Assembly: GCA_965208275.1 (NCBI GenBank)
Contig: OZ242331.1
Location: 2,604,001-2,668,000, forward strand
Reading direction: 5' to 3'
Length of the DNA: 64,000 nt
Origin: Bin5 sp022827195
Lineage (GTDB): Bacteria; Chloroflexota; Anaerolineae; Caldilineales; Caldilineaceae
Shown: positions 33,949-42,774 of the stretch, in pieces
How the letters are laid out: each line of letters opens with the position of its first letter
How positions within the stretch are numbered: the stretch's first letter is position 1
Made by a program: the position numbers and the translations under genes
The notes under the pieces: generated by a model
What the model was told of the DNA's origin: nothing
What the model saw: the letters and a program-made list of their open reading frames with translations, nothing else
Database searches by the model: none

Positions 33949-35679
33949 ATGTCCTTGTATGATCAGAAACCATGGGTGGAGAAGTATGAATCGGGTGTGC
34001 CGGAGGCAATTGAATATAACGGCCAGTTGACGCACGAGATGCTGGACGCTTCGGCCCAGACCTATGCAAACCAGGTATCAACACGCCTGCTGTTGTCGTA
34101 CCTTCCCCTAGGTATCACCGTCCAGGCCACACAGACGTACGCGGCACTCAAGGATAGCGTCGACCGTCTTGCATTTGCGTTCCGCAAGATTGGACTGCAG
34201 CAGGGCGACCGAGTTGCGATCATGCTGCCGAACATCCCCCAACAGGTGATTTCTTTTTTCGCGACGCTCAGGGCCGGGTGCGTTGTGGTCAACACCAATC
34301 CGACCTACACGCCGCGGGAGCTGGGTCATCTTCTCGAAGACAGCGGCGCCACGGCGATCATCGTCCTGAGTGGCTTCTATGATCGGGTAGCGCAGGTGAA
34401 GGACGGCACCGACCTTAAGCATGTCATTGTCACCGACCTTCCCGAACCGCTCGGTTTTCCCTTCAACAAGCTGGTCGAAAAGAAAGTGCGCAAAGCCGGC
34501 ATGATGGTGGATGTCCCCGACGGCCCAGGCGTCTGGAGATTCGACGATCTCATCAGTACGAGCGAGCCAGACCCGCCGGCCATCGACGTTTCGCCGGACG
34601 ACGTCGTACTGTTCCAGTACACTGGGGGCACGACGGGCTCGCCCAAAGCAGCAATGCTGACGCATCGAAATGTGATGTCCAACGTCCAGCAGATTGAGGC
34701 TTGGTACCGGGACCTGCAGTATGGGGGCGAGAAGGTCCTGGGGGCGATTCCGTTCTTTCATGTTTACGGCATGTCGGTGGCAATGCTGTTTTCCATCTAC
34801 ACGGGTGCGGAGTTGATCGTGACGCCTGACCCGCGCCAGACCGATCTTGTGCTGGAGATCCTGCAACGGGAAAAAGTGACGATGTACCCCGGCATTCCGA
34901 CGATGTATACTGCGATCATCAACCATCCCAAGGTCGATGACGCCGATCTCAGCTCGATCAGGGCGTGCCTTTCCGGCGGGATGTCGTTGCCTGGAGAAAT
35001 TCAACGTCGCTTCGAACAGATCACTGGTGGCAAACTGGTTGAAGGGTACGGCCTGACCGAGACCTCTCCTGTCGCTTGTGCCAACCCGATCAACGGGATG
35101 CGAAAAGAAGGCTCGATCGGTTTCCCCGTGCCCAGCACAGAGGTTGCGATTGTCGGCCTCGAGCGGAATGATGAAGGCGAATTCGAGCCTGTTCCTGCGG
35201 GTGAAGAAGGGGAACTGATCATCCGCGGTCCACAGGTGATGAAGGGCTATTGGAAACGGCCGGAAGAGACGGCTGAGGCGATCAGCGAAGAGGGATGGTT
35301 TCACACGGGCGACATTGCCCGTATGGACGAGGACGGCTGTTTCTACATTGTGGATCGGAAAAAGGACCTCATCATTGCCAGCGGTTACAACATCGTGCCG
35401 CGAGAGGTCGAAGAGGTGCTATACACGCACGAAAAGGTGCAGGAAGCCGTCGTTGTTGGCGTACCGGATGAGGTCAGGGGCGAGAACGTAAAGGCTTACA
35501 TCGTGCTGAAAGCAGGCCAGTCGAGCACACCGGAAGAGATCACTGAGTTCTGCCGTGAACAGCTTGCCCCATACAAGGTCCCGAGGCTGGTGGACTTTCG
35601 CGACGAACTTCCCAAGAGCCAGGTGGGAAAGATTCTGCGACGGGTGCTGCTGGAAGAAGAAAAGCAGAAGCAGGCGTAG
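33949..35679 (+). CDS. fadD: long-chain fatty acid--CoA ligase
   Basis: A 576-residue adenylate-forming enzyme. The AMP-binding P-loop YTGGTTGSPKAAM starts at about residue 224. It is followed by EGYGLTETSP, GWFHTGDIARMDEDG and IVDRKKDLIIASGYNIVPREVEE, and the C-terminal PKSQVGKILRR supplies the catalytic lysine. It activates fatty acids with ATP and CoA for degradation or lipid synthesis. FadD-like length and the GWFHTGD...IVDRKKD arrangement fit long-chain ligases, although chain length cannot be proven. GGAAAGGAGAG precedes the ATG. The tRNA-Leu gene lies about 100 bases downstream. Confidence 0.92.
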   Translation: MSLYDQKPWVEKYESGVPEAIEYNGQLTHEMLDASAQTYANQVSTRLLLSYLPLGITVQATQTYAALKDSVDRLAFAFRKIGLQQGDRVAIMLPNIPQQVISFFATLRAGCVVVNTNPTYTPRELGHLLEDSGATAIIVLSGFYDRVAQVKDGTDLKHVIVTDLPEPLGFPFNKLVEKKVRKAGMMVDVPDGPGVWRFDDLISTSEPDPPAIDVSPDDVVLFQYTGGTTGSPKAAMLTHRNVMSNVQQIEAWYRDLQYGGEKVLGAIPFFHVYGMSVAMLFSIYTGAELIVTPDPRQTDLVLEILQREKVTMYPGIPTMYTAIINHPKVDDADLSSIRACLSGGMSLPGEIQRRFEQITGGKLVEGYGLTETSPVACANPINGMRKEGSIGFPVPSTEVAIVGLERNDEGEFEPVPAGEEGELIIRGPQVMKGYWKRPEETAEAISEEGWFHTGDIARMDEDGCFYIVDRKKDLIIASGYNIVPREVEEVLYTHEKVQEAVVVGVPDEVRGENVKAYIVLKAGQSSTPEEITEFCREQLAPYKVPRLVDFRDELPKSQVGKILRRVLLEEEKQKQA

Positions 35680-35740
35680 CTGGGGGCCTGCCCCGCTGGC
35701 GTGACGGGTAGCGGTGATTGAGCCGACACAGGTGGGGCGC

Positions 35741-35763
35741 ATTTGACAGAATCTCTGTCAAAT
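35741..35763. promoter_or_regulatory. perfect inverted repeat over the tRNA-Leu promoter
   Basis: ATTTGACAGA and TCTGTCAAAT are perfect 10-base arms around ATC. The left arm contains the -35 box. It could be an operator, or a hairpin at the end of the fadD transcript, but no T run follows. Confidence 0.6.
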
Positions 35764-35771
35764 CGTATGAT
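35743..35771 (+). promoter_or_regulatory. sigma-70 promoter of tRNA-Leu
   Basis: TTGACA at 35743-35748 and TATGAT at 35766-35771 with a 17-base spacer; the tRNA begins 12 bases after the -10 box. Confidence 0.7.
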
Positions 35772-35782
35772 TGCAGGGGTGT

Positions 35783-35868
<86 letters not shown>

Positions 35869-35871
35869 GAG

Positions 35872-35910
35872 ACGAGATGCGTGAGAATTCCACTCACACA
35901 TCTCGTTTTT
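35872..35910 (+). terminator. intrinsic terminator after tRNA-Leu
   Basis: CGAGATG and GTGAG pair with CTCAC and CATCTCG, with one internal mismatch, followed by TTTTT at 35906-35910. It abuts the stop codon of the convergent enolase gene. Confidence 0.85.
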
Positions 35911-37211
35911 CATTGTGAAGACCCGGCAAGGTGCAGGAATGCGGCCATCCCCGGATAGTAGGCGGCGTCCCCTAATTCTTCGTCGATGCGCAGGAGTTGA
36001 TTGTACTTCGCGACCCGGTCGCTGCGCGCGGGGGCTCCGGTCTTGATCTGCCCTGCGTTAAAGGCAACAACCAGATCGGCGATTGTGGCGTCTTCGGTTT
36101 CGCCTGAGCGGTGGCTGACTACCGCTGCCCAACCCGCGCGACGGCTCATTTCAATTGCATCAATGCTTTCCGTCAATGTGCCAATCTGGTTGACCTTGCA
36201 AAGCAGGGCGTTGCAGGCGCTCTCGTCTATGGCCCGCTCGATCCTGTTCACGTTCGTTACGAGCAGGTCGTCGCCCACGAGCTGCACGCGCCGGCCGATC
36301 CTGGCGTTGAGCAGCTTCCAGCCTTCCCAGTCGTCTTCGGCCATGCCGTCTTCTATCGAGACAATTGGGTAGCGTGCGCTCCAGTCTTCCCAGAGGTCTA
36401 CCAGTTCGTCGCTGGACAGCTCTTTGCCTTCAATCTCCAGCTTATAGCGGCCCGACGTCTCCACAAAGAGTTCGCTGACGGCAGGGTCAAGCGCAATGCA
36501 GACATCGTCGCCGGGCCGGTAACCCGCCCTCTCTATTGCTTGAAGAATCACTTCAATTGCAGCTGCGTTACCGCCCAGACTCGGGGCGAAACCGCCTTCG
36601 TCGCCGACGTTCGTCGCAAAGCCTCCTTCGTGCAAAACGTCTCTGAGGGCGTGATAGATTTCCGCGCCCCAGCGCACTGCTTCGACGAAGGTGGGTGCCG
36701 CTACCGGCATGATCATGAACTCCTGAAAATCGGTGCTATTGACGGCGTGTTTGCCTCCGTTGAGGATATTCATCATCGGAACTGGCAGGGTCTTCGCGTT
36801 TACCCCACCCAAATAGCGATACAGAGGCAAGCCCACTGCTTCGGACGCAGCCTTTGCCACCGCCAAGCTGACTCCGAGAATTGCATTTGCGCCCAGTCTT
36901 CCCTTGTTATTGGTGCCGTCCAATTTGACCATGCGTCTGTCGATCGCGGCCTGATCCAGAGCGTCCGCGCCTACCAACTCTTCGCCCAGAATACGATTGA
37001 CATTCTCTACCGCCTGCAAGACTCCCTTTCCACCAAAGCGCGATCTGTTACCGTCACGCAGTTCGACGGCCTCATGAAGGCCTGTGCTAGCCCCGCTGGG
37101 AACCGCCGCACGGCCAGAGGCTCCGCCGCTCAGATGGATTTCGACTTCGACCGTCGGGTTACCCCGGCTGTCCAGGATTTGACGCCCAACGATTTTTTCT
37201 ATGAAAGTCAT
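35910..37211 (-). CDS. eno: enolase (phosphopyruvate hydratase)
   Basis: A 433-residue glycolytic enzyme converting 2-phosphoglycerate to phosphoenolpyruvate. It opens IVGRQILDSRGNPTVEVE. The metal-binding and catalytic segments are SIEDGMAEDDWEGW, LCKVNQIGTLTE with the catalytic lysine, SHRSGETEDATIADL and GQIKTGAPARSDRVAKYNQLLRI. ATG 37211 gives the standard length; an upstream in-frame start adds 45 residues that do not match the family. It is convergent with the tRNA-Leu gene and divergent from the cysteine desulfurase gene. Confidence 0.96.
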   Translation of the reverse strand: MTFIEKIVGRQILDSRGNPTVEVEIHLSGGASGRAAVPSGASTGLHEAVELRDGNRSRFGGKGVLQAVENVNRILGEELVGADALDQAAIDRRMVKLDGTNNKGRLGANAILGVSLAVAKAASEAVGLPLYRYLGGVNAKTLPVPMMNILNGGKHAVNSTDFQEFMIMPVAAPTFVEAVRWGAEIYHALRDVLHEGGFATNVGDEGGFAPSLGGNAAAIEVILQAIERAGYRPGDDVCIALDPAVSELFVETSGRYKLEIEGKELSSDELVDLWEDWSARYPIVSIEDGMAEDDWEGWKLLNARIGRRVQLVGDDLLVTNVNRIERAIDESACNALLCKVNQIGTLTESIDAIEMSRRAGWAAVVSHRSGETEDATIADLVVAFNAGQIKTGAPARSDRVAKYNQLLRIDEELGDAAYYPGMAAFLHLAGSSQ

Positions 37212-37339
37212 CTCTTCGCCCTCGGTTTGGTGCGCTGAACTGGCGTCCCAGGCCCTGTATCCTATCCGCCCGGTTGCTGGATCGAAGCTTCGATTGTATC
37301 CCCTCGCGCACGCGCCCTTGTGAATAGCCGGCTGCCTGC

Positions 37340-37368
37340 TTGACAAAGATTCACCGCTGCTATACGAT
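37340..37368 (+). promoter_or_regulatory. sigma-70 promoter candidate for the cysteine desulfurase
   Basis: TTGACA at 37340-37345 and TACGAT at 37363-37368 with a 17-base spacer, about 62 bases before the GTG start. Confidence 0.6.
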
Positions 37369-37430
37369 ATTGCGTTGGCAACGATCTTGCAAGTTGCACA
37401 TTGTTCTGAACGTACTCACGGGCCGGCGAA

Positions 37431-38624
37431 GTGACATTTATCTACCTGGATCACTCGGCGACGACGCCTCTGCGTCCTGAGGTTGTTTCGGCGATGGAGC
37501 CCTATTATGGCTCGACCGATTTAGCGCATGGCGCGAAGTACGGCAACCCGTCGAGCATCCATCACGCAGGACGGGCGTCCTATGCCGGACTGAGCGATGC
37601 CCGGCGCACGATTGCCGAGATTCTTGGCGCCGATAGCAACGAGATTGTCTTCACCGGCTGCGGAAGTGAGAGCGACAACGCTGCGCTACGAGGGATCGCG
37701 TTGGCGCGGCGAAAGAGGAGCGGCGCCAAACGCATCATCACGACTCCTATCGAACATCATGCAGTCCTGTATACTGCCGAGGACCTTCGCGAACTGTTCG
37801 GCTTCGAGGTAACTCTGCTGCCTGTTGATGGCGACGGGCTTGTACAGGCGGATGACTTGGCCGAGGCTATGGGTGACGGGGACGATGTTGCGCTTGTGAG
37901 CGTGATGTACGCCAACAATGAAATCGGCAGCATACAGCCTATCAGCGAACTTGGGTCGCTGTGCCGCGAACGCAATGTGCCCTTTCACACTGATGCTGTG
38001 CAGGCGGCAGGAAAGCTACCGCTGAGCGTGAAGGATCTCAATGTCGACGCCCTCAGCGCCAGCGCCCACAAGTTTTACGGGCCAAAGGGCGTCGGCTTCC
38101 TCTACCTTAGGCGGGGAACGCCTTTTCATCCATCCCTGACCGGCGGCAGCCATGAAGGCAGGCGGCGAGCCGGTACGGAAAATGTGCCCGGCATTGTAGG
38201 GATGGCCGCGGCCCTGGCACTGTGCGAGGCTGAACGTGATTCGGAAATGGCCCGTTTGCGCTCGCTGCGAGACCGGATAATCGGCGAGACTGTGGGGGCG
38301 ATAGAGGGGATACGGTTAACCGGAAGTCCTACGTTTCGGCTGGACAATCACGCGAGCTTTGTCTTGCGCAATGTGGAGGCCGAAGCCATATTGATTGGCT
38401 TGGATTTGGCGGGCATCGCGGCCAGCAGCGGGAGTGCCTGCACCAGTGCCCGCCAGCGGCCCAGCCACGTACTGGAGGCTATCGGCGTCCCCGCGCAGGA
38501 TTTGGCCGGTGGACTGCGACTCAGTCTCGGCCGCAGCAACACGAGTGAGCAGATCGAGAAGTTTCTGGATATCTTGCCGCGGATCGTTGACCAGCATCGT
38601 CAGGCTCTGCCGCCTGCCCTATAG
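37431..38624 (+). CDS. cysteine desulfurase (NifS/IscS type)
   Basis: A 397-residue pyridoxal-phosphate enzyme. It begins with YLDHSATTPLRPEV. The cofactor lysine is Lys214 in SAHKFYGPKG, and the persulfide-forming cysteine is Cys337 in SSGSACTSARQ. It takes sulfur from cysteine for iron-sulfur clusters and for tRNA thiolation; mnmA at 48272 needs such a donor. No iscU or other cluster-assembly genes are adjacent. The start is GTG, without a strong ribosome-binding site. Confidence 0.93.
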   Translation: MTFIYLDHSATTPLRPEVVSAMEPYYGSTDLAHGAKYGNPSSIHHAGRASYAGLSDARRTIAEILGADSNEIVFTGCGSESDNAALRGIALARRKRSGAKRIITTPIEHHAVLYTAEDLRELFGFEVTLLPVDGDGLVQADDLAEAMGDGDDVALVSVMYANNEIGSIQPISELGSLCRERNVPFHTDAVQAAGKLPLSVKDLNVDALSASAHKFYGPKGVGFLYLRRGTPFHPSLTGGSHEGRRRAGTENVPGIVGMAAALALCEAERDSEMARLRSLRDRIIGETVGAIEGIRLTGSPTFRLDNHASFVLRNVEAEAILIGLDLAGIAASSGSACTSARQRPSHVLEAIGVPAQDLAGGLRLSLGRSNTSEQIEKFLDILPRIVDQHRQALPPAL

Positions 38625-38699
38625 CGAGAGAGCGAGGCCTCAACTTTCTCGGCTCGGTCAGCTCGAGCGGAACATCGATCGCTGCAGTTTCCTCATCGT

Positions 38700-39278
38700 A
38701 TGCAAGGCATTCCTCAGGCGCAGTATCAGAAGTCGCCCCAACCCTCTCACGACCTCGGGCTGTTCAGGCTGCTCAGCCTAGACCTGCCAGCGATTGTCAG
38801 CCTGCTTTTTGTACTCGGCGCGCTGATCCCGTCAGCACTTGTCCTGACCCTAGGCTATTTGCCGGTAGGGTTCTTCAACACAGCGTTAGGGCGCGGCGAC
38901 ATGGATCGACTCGTGTTCGGAGGCGGAGAGACCCTTCTGCTGGTATCTGGGGCTGGCGTTGTCATATTTCTGGCCGGACCGACATTCTTCTGGCGGGTCC
39001 ACCATTTCCGCCGGATCTTGCGCTACACAACCTTGGCACCGGGGCAGATCACGCGCCTGAACGTAAACATACTCGAGTTCCGCGTTGACTATGTGTACCG
39101 GTTCCAACAGAGGGTCTTTTCAGGCCACAATTCGATTCGCCGAAATCACCGTCGAGAGCGGCGCGTCAGCCTGAGGCCGGGCCAAAGTATCACCGCGCTT
39201 GTAGACAGTTTTCAGCCGGAAGCTTCGATAGTGCTGGAACTATATACGAATGTCGGCAACCTACCTTCAGTGCGATGA
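38700..39278 (+). CDS. predicted membrane protein of unknown function
   Basis: A 192-residue protein with two clear hydrophobic segments, about residues 28-60 (PAIVSLLFVLGALIPSALVLTLGYL) and 75-98 (ETLLLVSGAGVVIFLAGPTFF). A basic C-terminal half (RRNHRRERRVSLRPG) follows and is probably cytoplasmic. I do not recognise a family. It follows the cysteine desulfurase by 75 bases and its end overlaps a longer in-frame version of the TPR gene, which suggests coupled expression. Confidence 0.6.
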   Translation: MQGIPQAQYQKSPQPSHDLGLFRLLSLDLPAIVSLLFVLGALIPSALVLTLGYLPVGFFNTALGRGDMDRLVFGGGETLLLVSGAGVVIFLAGPTFFWRVHHFRRILRYTTLAPGQITRLNVNILEFRVDYVYRFQQRVFSGHNSIRRNHRRERRVSLRPGQSITALVDSFQPEASIVLELYTNVGNLPSVR

Positions 39279-39402
39279 TGAGCGAAAGAGGCCGGAAGCA
39301 TCTCCGGAAAGCCAACTGTTGGATGCTGCCAAACCTGCCCTTGACCGAGGCGAGATCGGCGATGCGCGTATTGCACTCCTCTTGCGCTATACTCTATGTA
39401 GC

Positions 39403-40536
39403 ATGGACCTTGACTGGACGTACAAGCCGCGCCGCCGACGTCGTAGCGGGTGTTACGTTTGGAGCGGTCTGGCAGTGCTTCTGGCCGTCTATCTGTTCAT
39501 TCAACGCCCGGACTGGCTCATAAGGGAGCCGCCGCCACCGCTGACGACCCCAACGCCCAGCGCGCTCTATTGGCAGACAAAGGCGGAAGCGCACATTGCC
39601 GCCGGCAACTTCGGAGAGGCGGAATCTGCTCTTGAGCGGATGGCAGAATTGGAGCCGGAGAATGCCTTTCCACTCGTAGCTCTGGCCGAGTTGCACTTAA
39701 TGGGTCGGAGAGTCGAGCGGGCATTCGAACTCTCGCAGCAGGCGGTACGAGTCGATCCCGAGAACGTTGCCGCCCTGACCGTACACGCGCGTACGCTCGA
39801 CTGGCTGGGGCGGTATGATTCTGCCAGCGAATTCGCCTTTGAGGCCCTGGAACTTGCGCCAGACAGCCCAAACGTGCTGGCAGTTTTGGGCGAGATCTAC
39901 ACTGACGTGGGCAATTGGGCTCTGGCGCAGGAGTATCTGGACGAGGCCCTGGAAATCGATCCCAAAAACGTCCTGGCCAGACGCAACTACGGTTACCTTT
40001 ATGAATTGCAACGTGACTTCGAAGGTGCAATCGAAGAATACAGCAGCGCGATTGAACTGGCACCTCGACGCCCCGATCTCTACATCGAAAGGGGAAGACA
40101 GTTCCAACACCTTGAGGACTGGGAAGCGGCGATTAGGAGTTACGCAAAGGCCGTGGAGGTAAGCGAAAGCAGTTTCGCTTTGGATGCCCTCGGATGGGCC
40201 CTATTCCTCAGCGGCGACCACTTACAAGCGCTGCGGATTTCGCGACGTGCGGCCGAGTTAGACCCGCAGAACGGCGTTGTGCTGGCCCACCTGGCCATGG
40301 CCTACTACGCCCGCCTCAACTTCGAGAGCGCGGCAGAAACGATGGAGAAGGCATTCACTTTTCTGGATGACGACGAAATCAACGCCCAGTTCACTCTGAC
40401 ATTGGGGCTATCCCACATATACAAGAAGCCACAGGAGTGCGACCGGGCCCTCCCCTGGTTGCACAAGACGCTTGAGTTTGCGCCGGGATTGCCTGCCGCA
40501 TATCACGGCCTTCGCAGGTGTGCTGCCAGTGCGTAA
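39403..40536 (+). CDS. membrane-anchored TPR-repeat protein
   Basis: A 377-residue protein. A short basic cytoplasmic start (YKPRRRRRSG) is followed by one membrane segment (YVWSGLAVLLAVYLFI) and a Pro-rich spacer. Seven or more tetratricopeptide-type helices follow from about residue 50 to the end, with typical AxxxxxxALELxPxxxxA spacing (VRVDPENVAALTVHA, LEIDPKNVLARRNYG). It is likely an extracytoplasmic scaffold. ATG 39403 is preferred, although an upstream ATG at 39250 would add 51 residues and overlap the previous gene. A TATACT box lies 10 bases before 39403. Partner unknown. Confidence 0.75.
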   Translation: MDLDWTYKPRRRRRSGCYVWSGLAVLLAVYLFIQRPDWLIREPPPPLTTPTPSALYWQTKAEAHIAAGNFGEAESALERMAELEPENAFPLVALAELHLMGRRVERAFELSQQAVRVDPENVAALTVHARTLDWLGRYDSASEFAFEALELAPDSPNVLAVLGEIYTDVGNWALAQEYLDEALEIDPKNVLARRNYGYLYELQRDFEGAIEEYSSAIELAPRRPDLYIERGRQFQHLEDWEAAIRSYAKAVEVSESSFALDALGWALFLSGDHLQALRISRRAAELDPQNGVVLAHLAMAYYARLNFESAAETMEKAFTFLDDDEINAQFTLTLGLSHIYKKPQECDRALPWLHKTLEFAPGLPAAYHGLRRCAASA

Positions 40537-40630
40537 GACATACGAATTGCTTCTGGTTTCGCGGCGCGGAGATCTGCTGTTGCGAGTTGGACTTTGAGAG
40601 ACATTCTTTAAATCGCCACTGTCATCTGAC

Positions 40631-42277
40631 ATGTCTTACAACCGCGCCCGCCTGAAGTCCTCTCTGCCCCGCCCCACGATTGCTGCACCAACACGCGACA
40701 GCGACAAGCGCCCTCCTGAAGCCCCACAAAAGGCGGCATCGCCCTCGCGCCCGCCTCAACCAGCGGAGCGCGGCGCCTTGATCCGGGAGAGAGTTGCGAT
40801 GCGCACGGTGGCTTCCAAGCGCCGGTTGCAGCGTCCCGGCACGCCTCTGAAGGTGTTGCAGCAACCGATCCAAGCGGGGATGCGCAAGGTTTTCGACCTG
40901 CGCCGGCTTCTTTTCGTGGTTGGCCTGACGTTGATCGTCCTGCTCTTGCCGACGCCGGCAGGATTGAGCTTGGAGGGGCATAAGGCGATTGCTCTCTTTG
41001 TATTTTCGGGCTTGATCCTGGCTTTGGAGCCGGCTCCTCTGCCTATTGTGGCTTTGCTTGTGCCGATCGTGCAGATTGCCTTGGGGGTTGATGACGCCGG
41101 CGGTGCGTTTGCGCCCTTCGGAACACCGGTCGTCTTTCTTATCATGGGCAGCCTCTTTCTCGCTGAGGCGTTGCGTAAACATGGTCTCACACGGCGCCTG
41201 GCGCTACATGCGATCGTAGGCAGCGGGGGGCGCTTCGGCCCGCTGCTCTTAGCTCTCATGGCCATTACCGGCGGGCTGAGCATGTTTGTACTCAACACGG
41301 CGACGGCCGCCGTTTTGATACCGGTTGCCATAACGATTGCGCAGCAGGTCCCGCGCCCCGAAGACGGGCGGAAGGCGCTGGCCGTCCTGATTCTGGCCAT
41401 AGGATACAGTTCGAGCATCGGAGCAATCGCCACGATCATGGGCAGCGGCGAAAACGCCATTGCCAGCGGCCTGTTGCAGCAGCTGTACGGATTCGGCTTT
41501 ATCGACTGGATGAAGTACGGCCTGCCGGTGGCGCTGCTACTGATTCCACTTGCTTGGTTGCTGCTGCAGCGGCTTTTCGCATTGCCGAATTTGACGATTG
41601 ACATCGAGCCGGCGCGGCGGGAGATCGAGCGGCTGGGGAGGCTTTCCGGACCGGAGAGAGAGATCATCGCCGTGCTACTTATTTCGGTGAGCCTGTGGGT
41701 GGCGGGCGGCTACATCGAACATCTGCTGAAGCTGCCCACGACGCTATTGAGCAGCGCAGTAATCGCCATCGGGGCGGTTGCCGTTCTCTCAGTCGAAAAG
41801 ATCGTAGACTGGAGCGATCTGAAGGGCGTGAATTGGGGGGTGTTTTTTGTTATCGGCGCCGGGCTGACGCTGGGCGATGCCCTGGACAAGACAGGGGCCA
41901 GCGGCTGGTTCGCTGATCTTATGGCACCGACTTTTGAAGGGCTTCCCTTCGTTTTCGTACTTGGTGGCCTGGTCTTACTAGCCTTTTGCATCACACAGTT
42001 CATGAACAACGTGCCGCTGGGCGCGATTCTTGCTCCTGTATTGATTACGCTGGGCCAGGCCTCGGCGATCGATCCCCTGCGCCTGGTGATCCCGACGATA
42101 TTCGCGGTCGCGCTTGCATTTGCCCTGCCGAGCGGTTCCGCGCGGATGATATTGATCGCGGTGACCGGCGTCGTGAACAGGCGCGAGATGTTGCGGGCGG
42201 GCATCATTGTTGGGTTGGCCTGTGCAGGTGTGATTTTTGTATTCTTTTATGCGCTTAGCCAGTTGGGCTTGATCTGA
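40631..42277 (+). CDS. SLC13/DASS-type anion transporter
   Basis: A 548-residue membrane protein with about 11-12 hydrophobic segments. An unusual N-terminal extension of about 90 residues, Pro- and Arg-rich, precedes the first membrane segment (RLLFVVGLTLIVLLLP). Family-like segments are GTPVVFLIMGSLFLAEAL, LSMFVLNTATAAVLIPVAI and, near the end, FMNNVPLGAILAPVL. These are divalent-anion or dicarboxylate symporters; the substrate here is unknown. Later ATGs (40799) would remove much of the extension. No partner gene is obvious. Confidence 0.78.
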   Translation: MSYNRARLKSSLPRPTIAAPTRDSDKRPPEAPQKAASPSRPPQPAERGALIRERVAMRTVASKRRLQRPGTPLKVLQQPIQAGMRKVFDLRRLLFVVGLTLIVLLLPTPAGLSLEGHKAIALFVFSGLILALEPAPLPIVALLVPIVQIALGVDDAGGAFAPFGTPVVFLIMGSLFLAEALRKHGLTRRLALHAIVGSGGRFGPLLLALMAITGGLSMFVLNTATAAVLIPVAITIAQQVPRPEDGRKALAVLILAIGYSSSIGAIATIMGSGENAIASGLLQQLYGFGFIDWMKYGLPVALLLIPLAWLLLQRLFALPNLTIDIEPARREIERLGRLSGPEREIIAVLLISVSLWVAGGYIEHLLKLPTTLLSSAVIAIGAVAVLSVEKIVDWSDLKGVNWGVFFVIGAGLTLGDALDKTGASGWFADLMAPTFEGLPFVFVLGGLVLLAFCITQFMNNVPLGAILAPVLITLGQASAIDPLRLVIPTIFAVALAFALPSGSARMILIAVTGVVNRREMLRAGIIVGLACAGVIFVFFYALSQLGLI

Positions 42278-42370
42278 AGGGATACCCTAGTGAGGCAATC
42301 TGTAGGGGACAGTTGGCTGCTTGGCTAAGCGGCGAACCGTCCGCGAACTCAAAGTCCGAGAGGTGAGACC

Positions 42371-42718
42371 ATGCGAGTGTGGCTCATAGGTGCCGGCAAC
42401 GTCGGTAGCGTCGCCCTGCGCCAACTGCAGAAAAGCTCGTCGGTGGAAATCTTTGTCAGCGACCCTTCTGACCAGCCGGAGGCGGTACGCAGCGGGCTGA
42501 TCGAGCGCGTCGACCTGGTGGAGAATATTACGCCTGTCAATGTCAATGAGATCGCACGCCGTGTGCGGCCTGATTTGATCTTGTTGTCACCTGGAATTGG
42601 AGAACAGGGATTCGGGGCGATTGAGGGCAGCAAGGCCCTTTCGGAGGCGCTCAACTACGAGACAACAGTCGCCAGCGACTATCCCTGCCTGATCCTGTCG
42701 CTGTCGAATCAAAGTTGA
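42371..42718 (+). CDS. small Rossmann-fold protein
   Basis: A 115-residue protein beginning MRVWLIGAGNVGSVALRQL, an NAD(P)-binding GxGxxG loop, followed by an IFVSDPS acidic loop and LILLSPGIGEQGFGA. It looks like an isolated dinucleotide-binding domain of the TrkA-N or saccharopine-reductase type. No partner domain is fused. It lies 56 bases before the STAND gene on the same strand and may be cotranscribed with it. GAGAGGTGAG precedes the ATG. Confidence 0.7.
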   Translation: MRVWLIGAGNVGSVALRQLQKSSSVEIFVSDPSDQPEAVRSGLIERVDLVENITPVNVNEIARRVRPDLILLSPGIGEQGFGAIEGSKALSEALNYETTVASDYPCLILSLSNQS

Positions 42719-42774
42719 CCGGCAATTCTGACTGAAAGTTGATGCCGTCCGGCGCTATGCAAACGCGGTGAATC

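Noticed and set aside
34108..35304. 398-residue open frame antisense to the acyl-CoA ligase
   Set aside because: Shadow of fadD; no family features.
36111..37238. 375-residue open frame antisense to enolase
   Set aside because: Enolase on the other strand is certain and explains the open frame.
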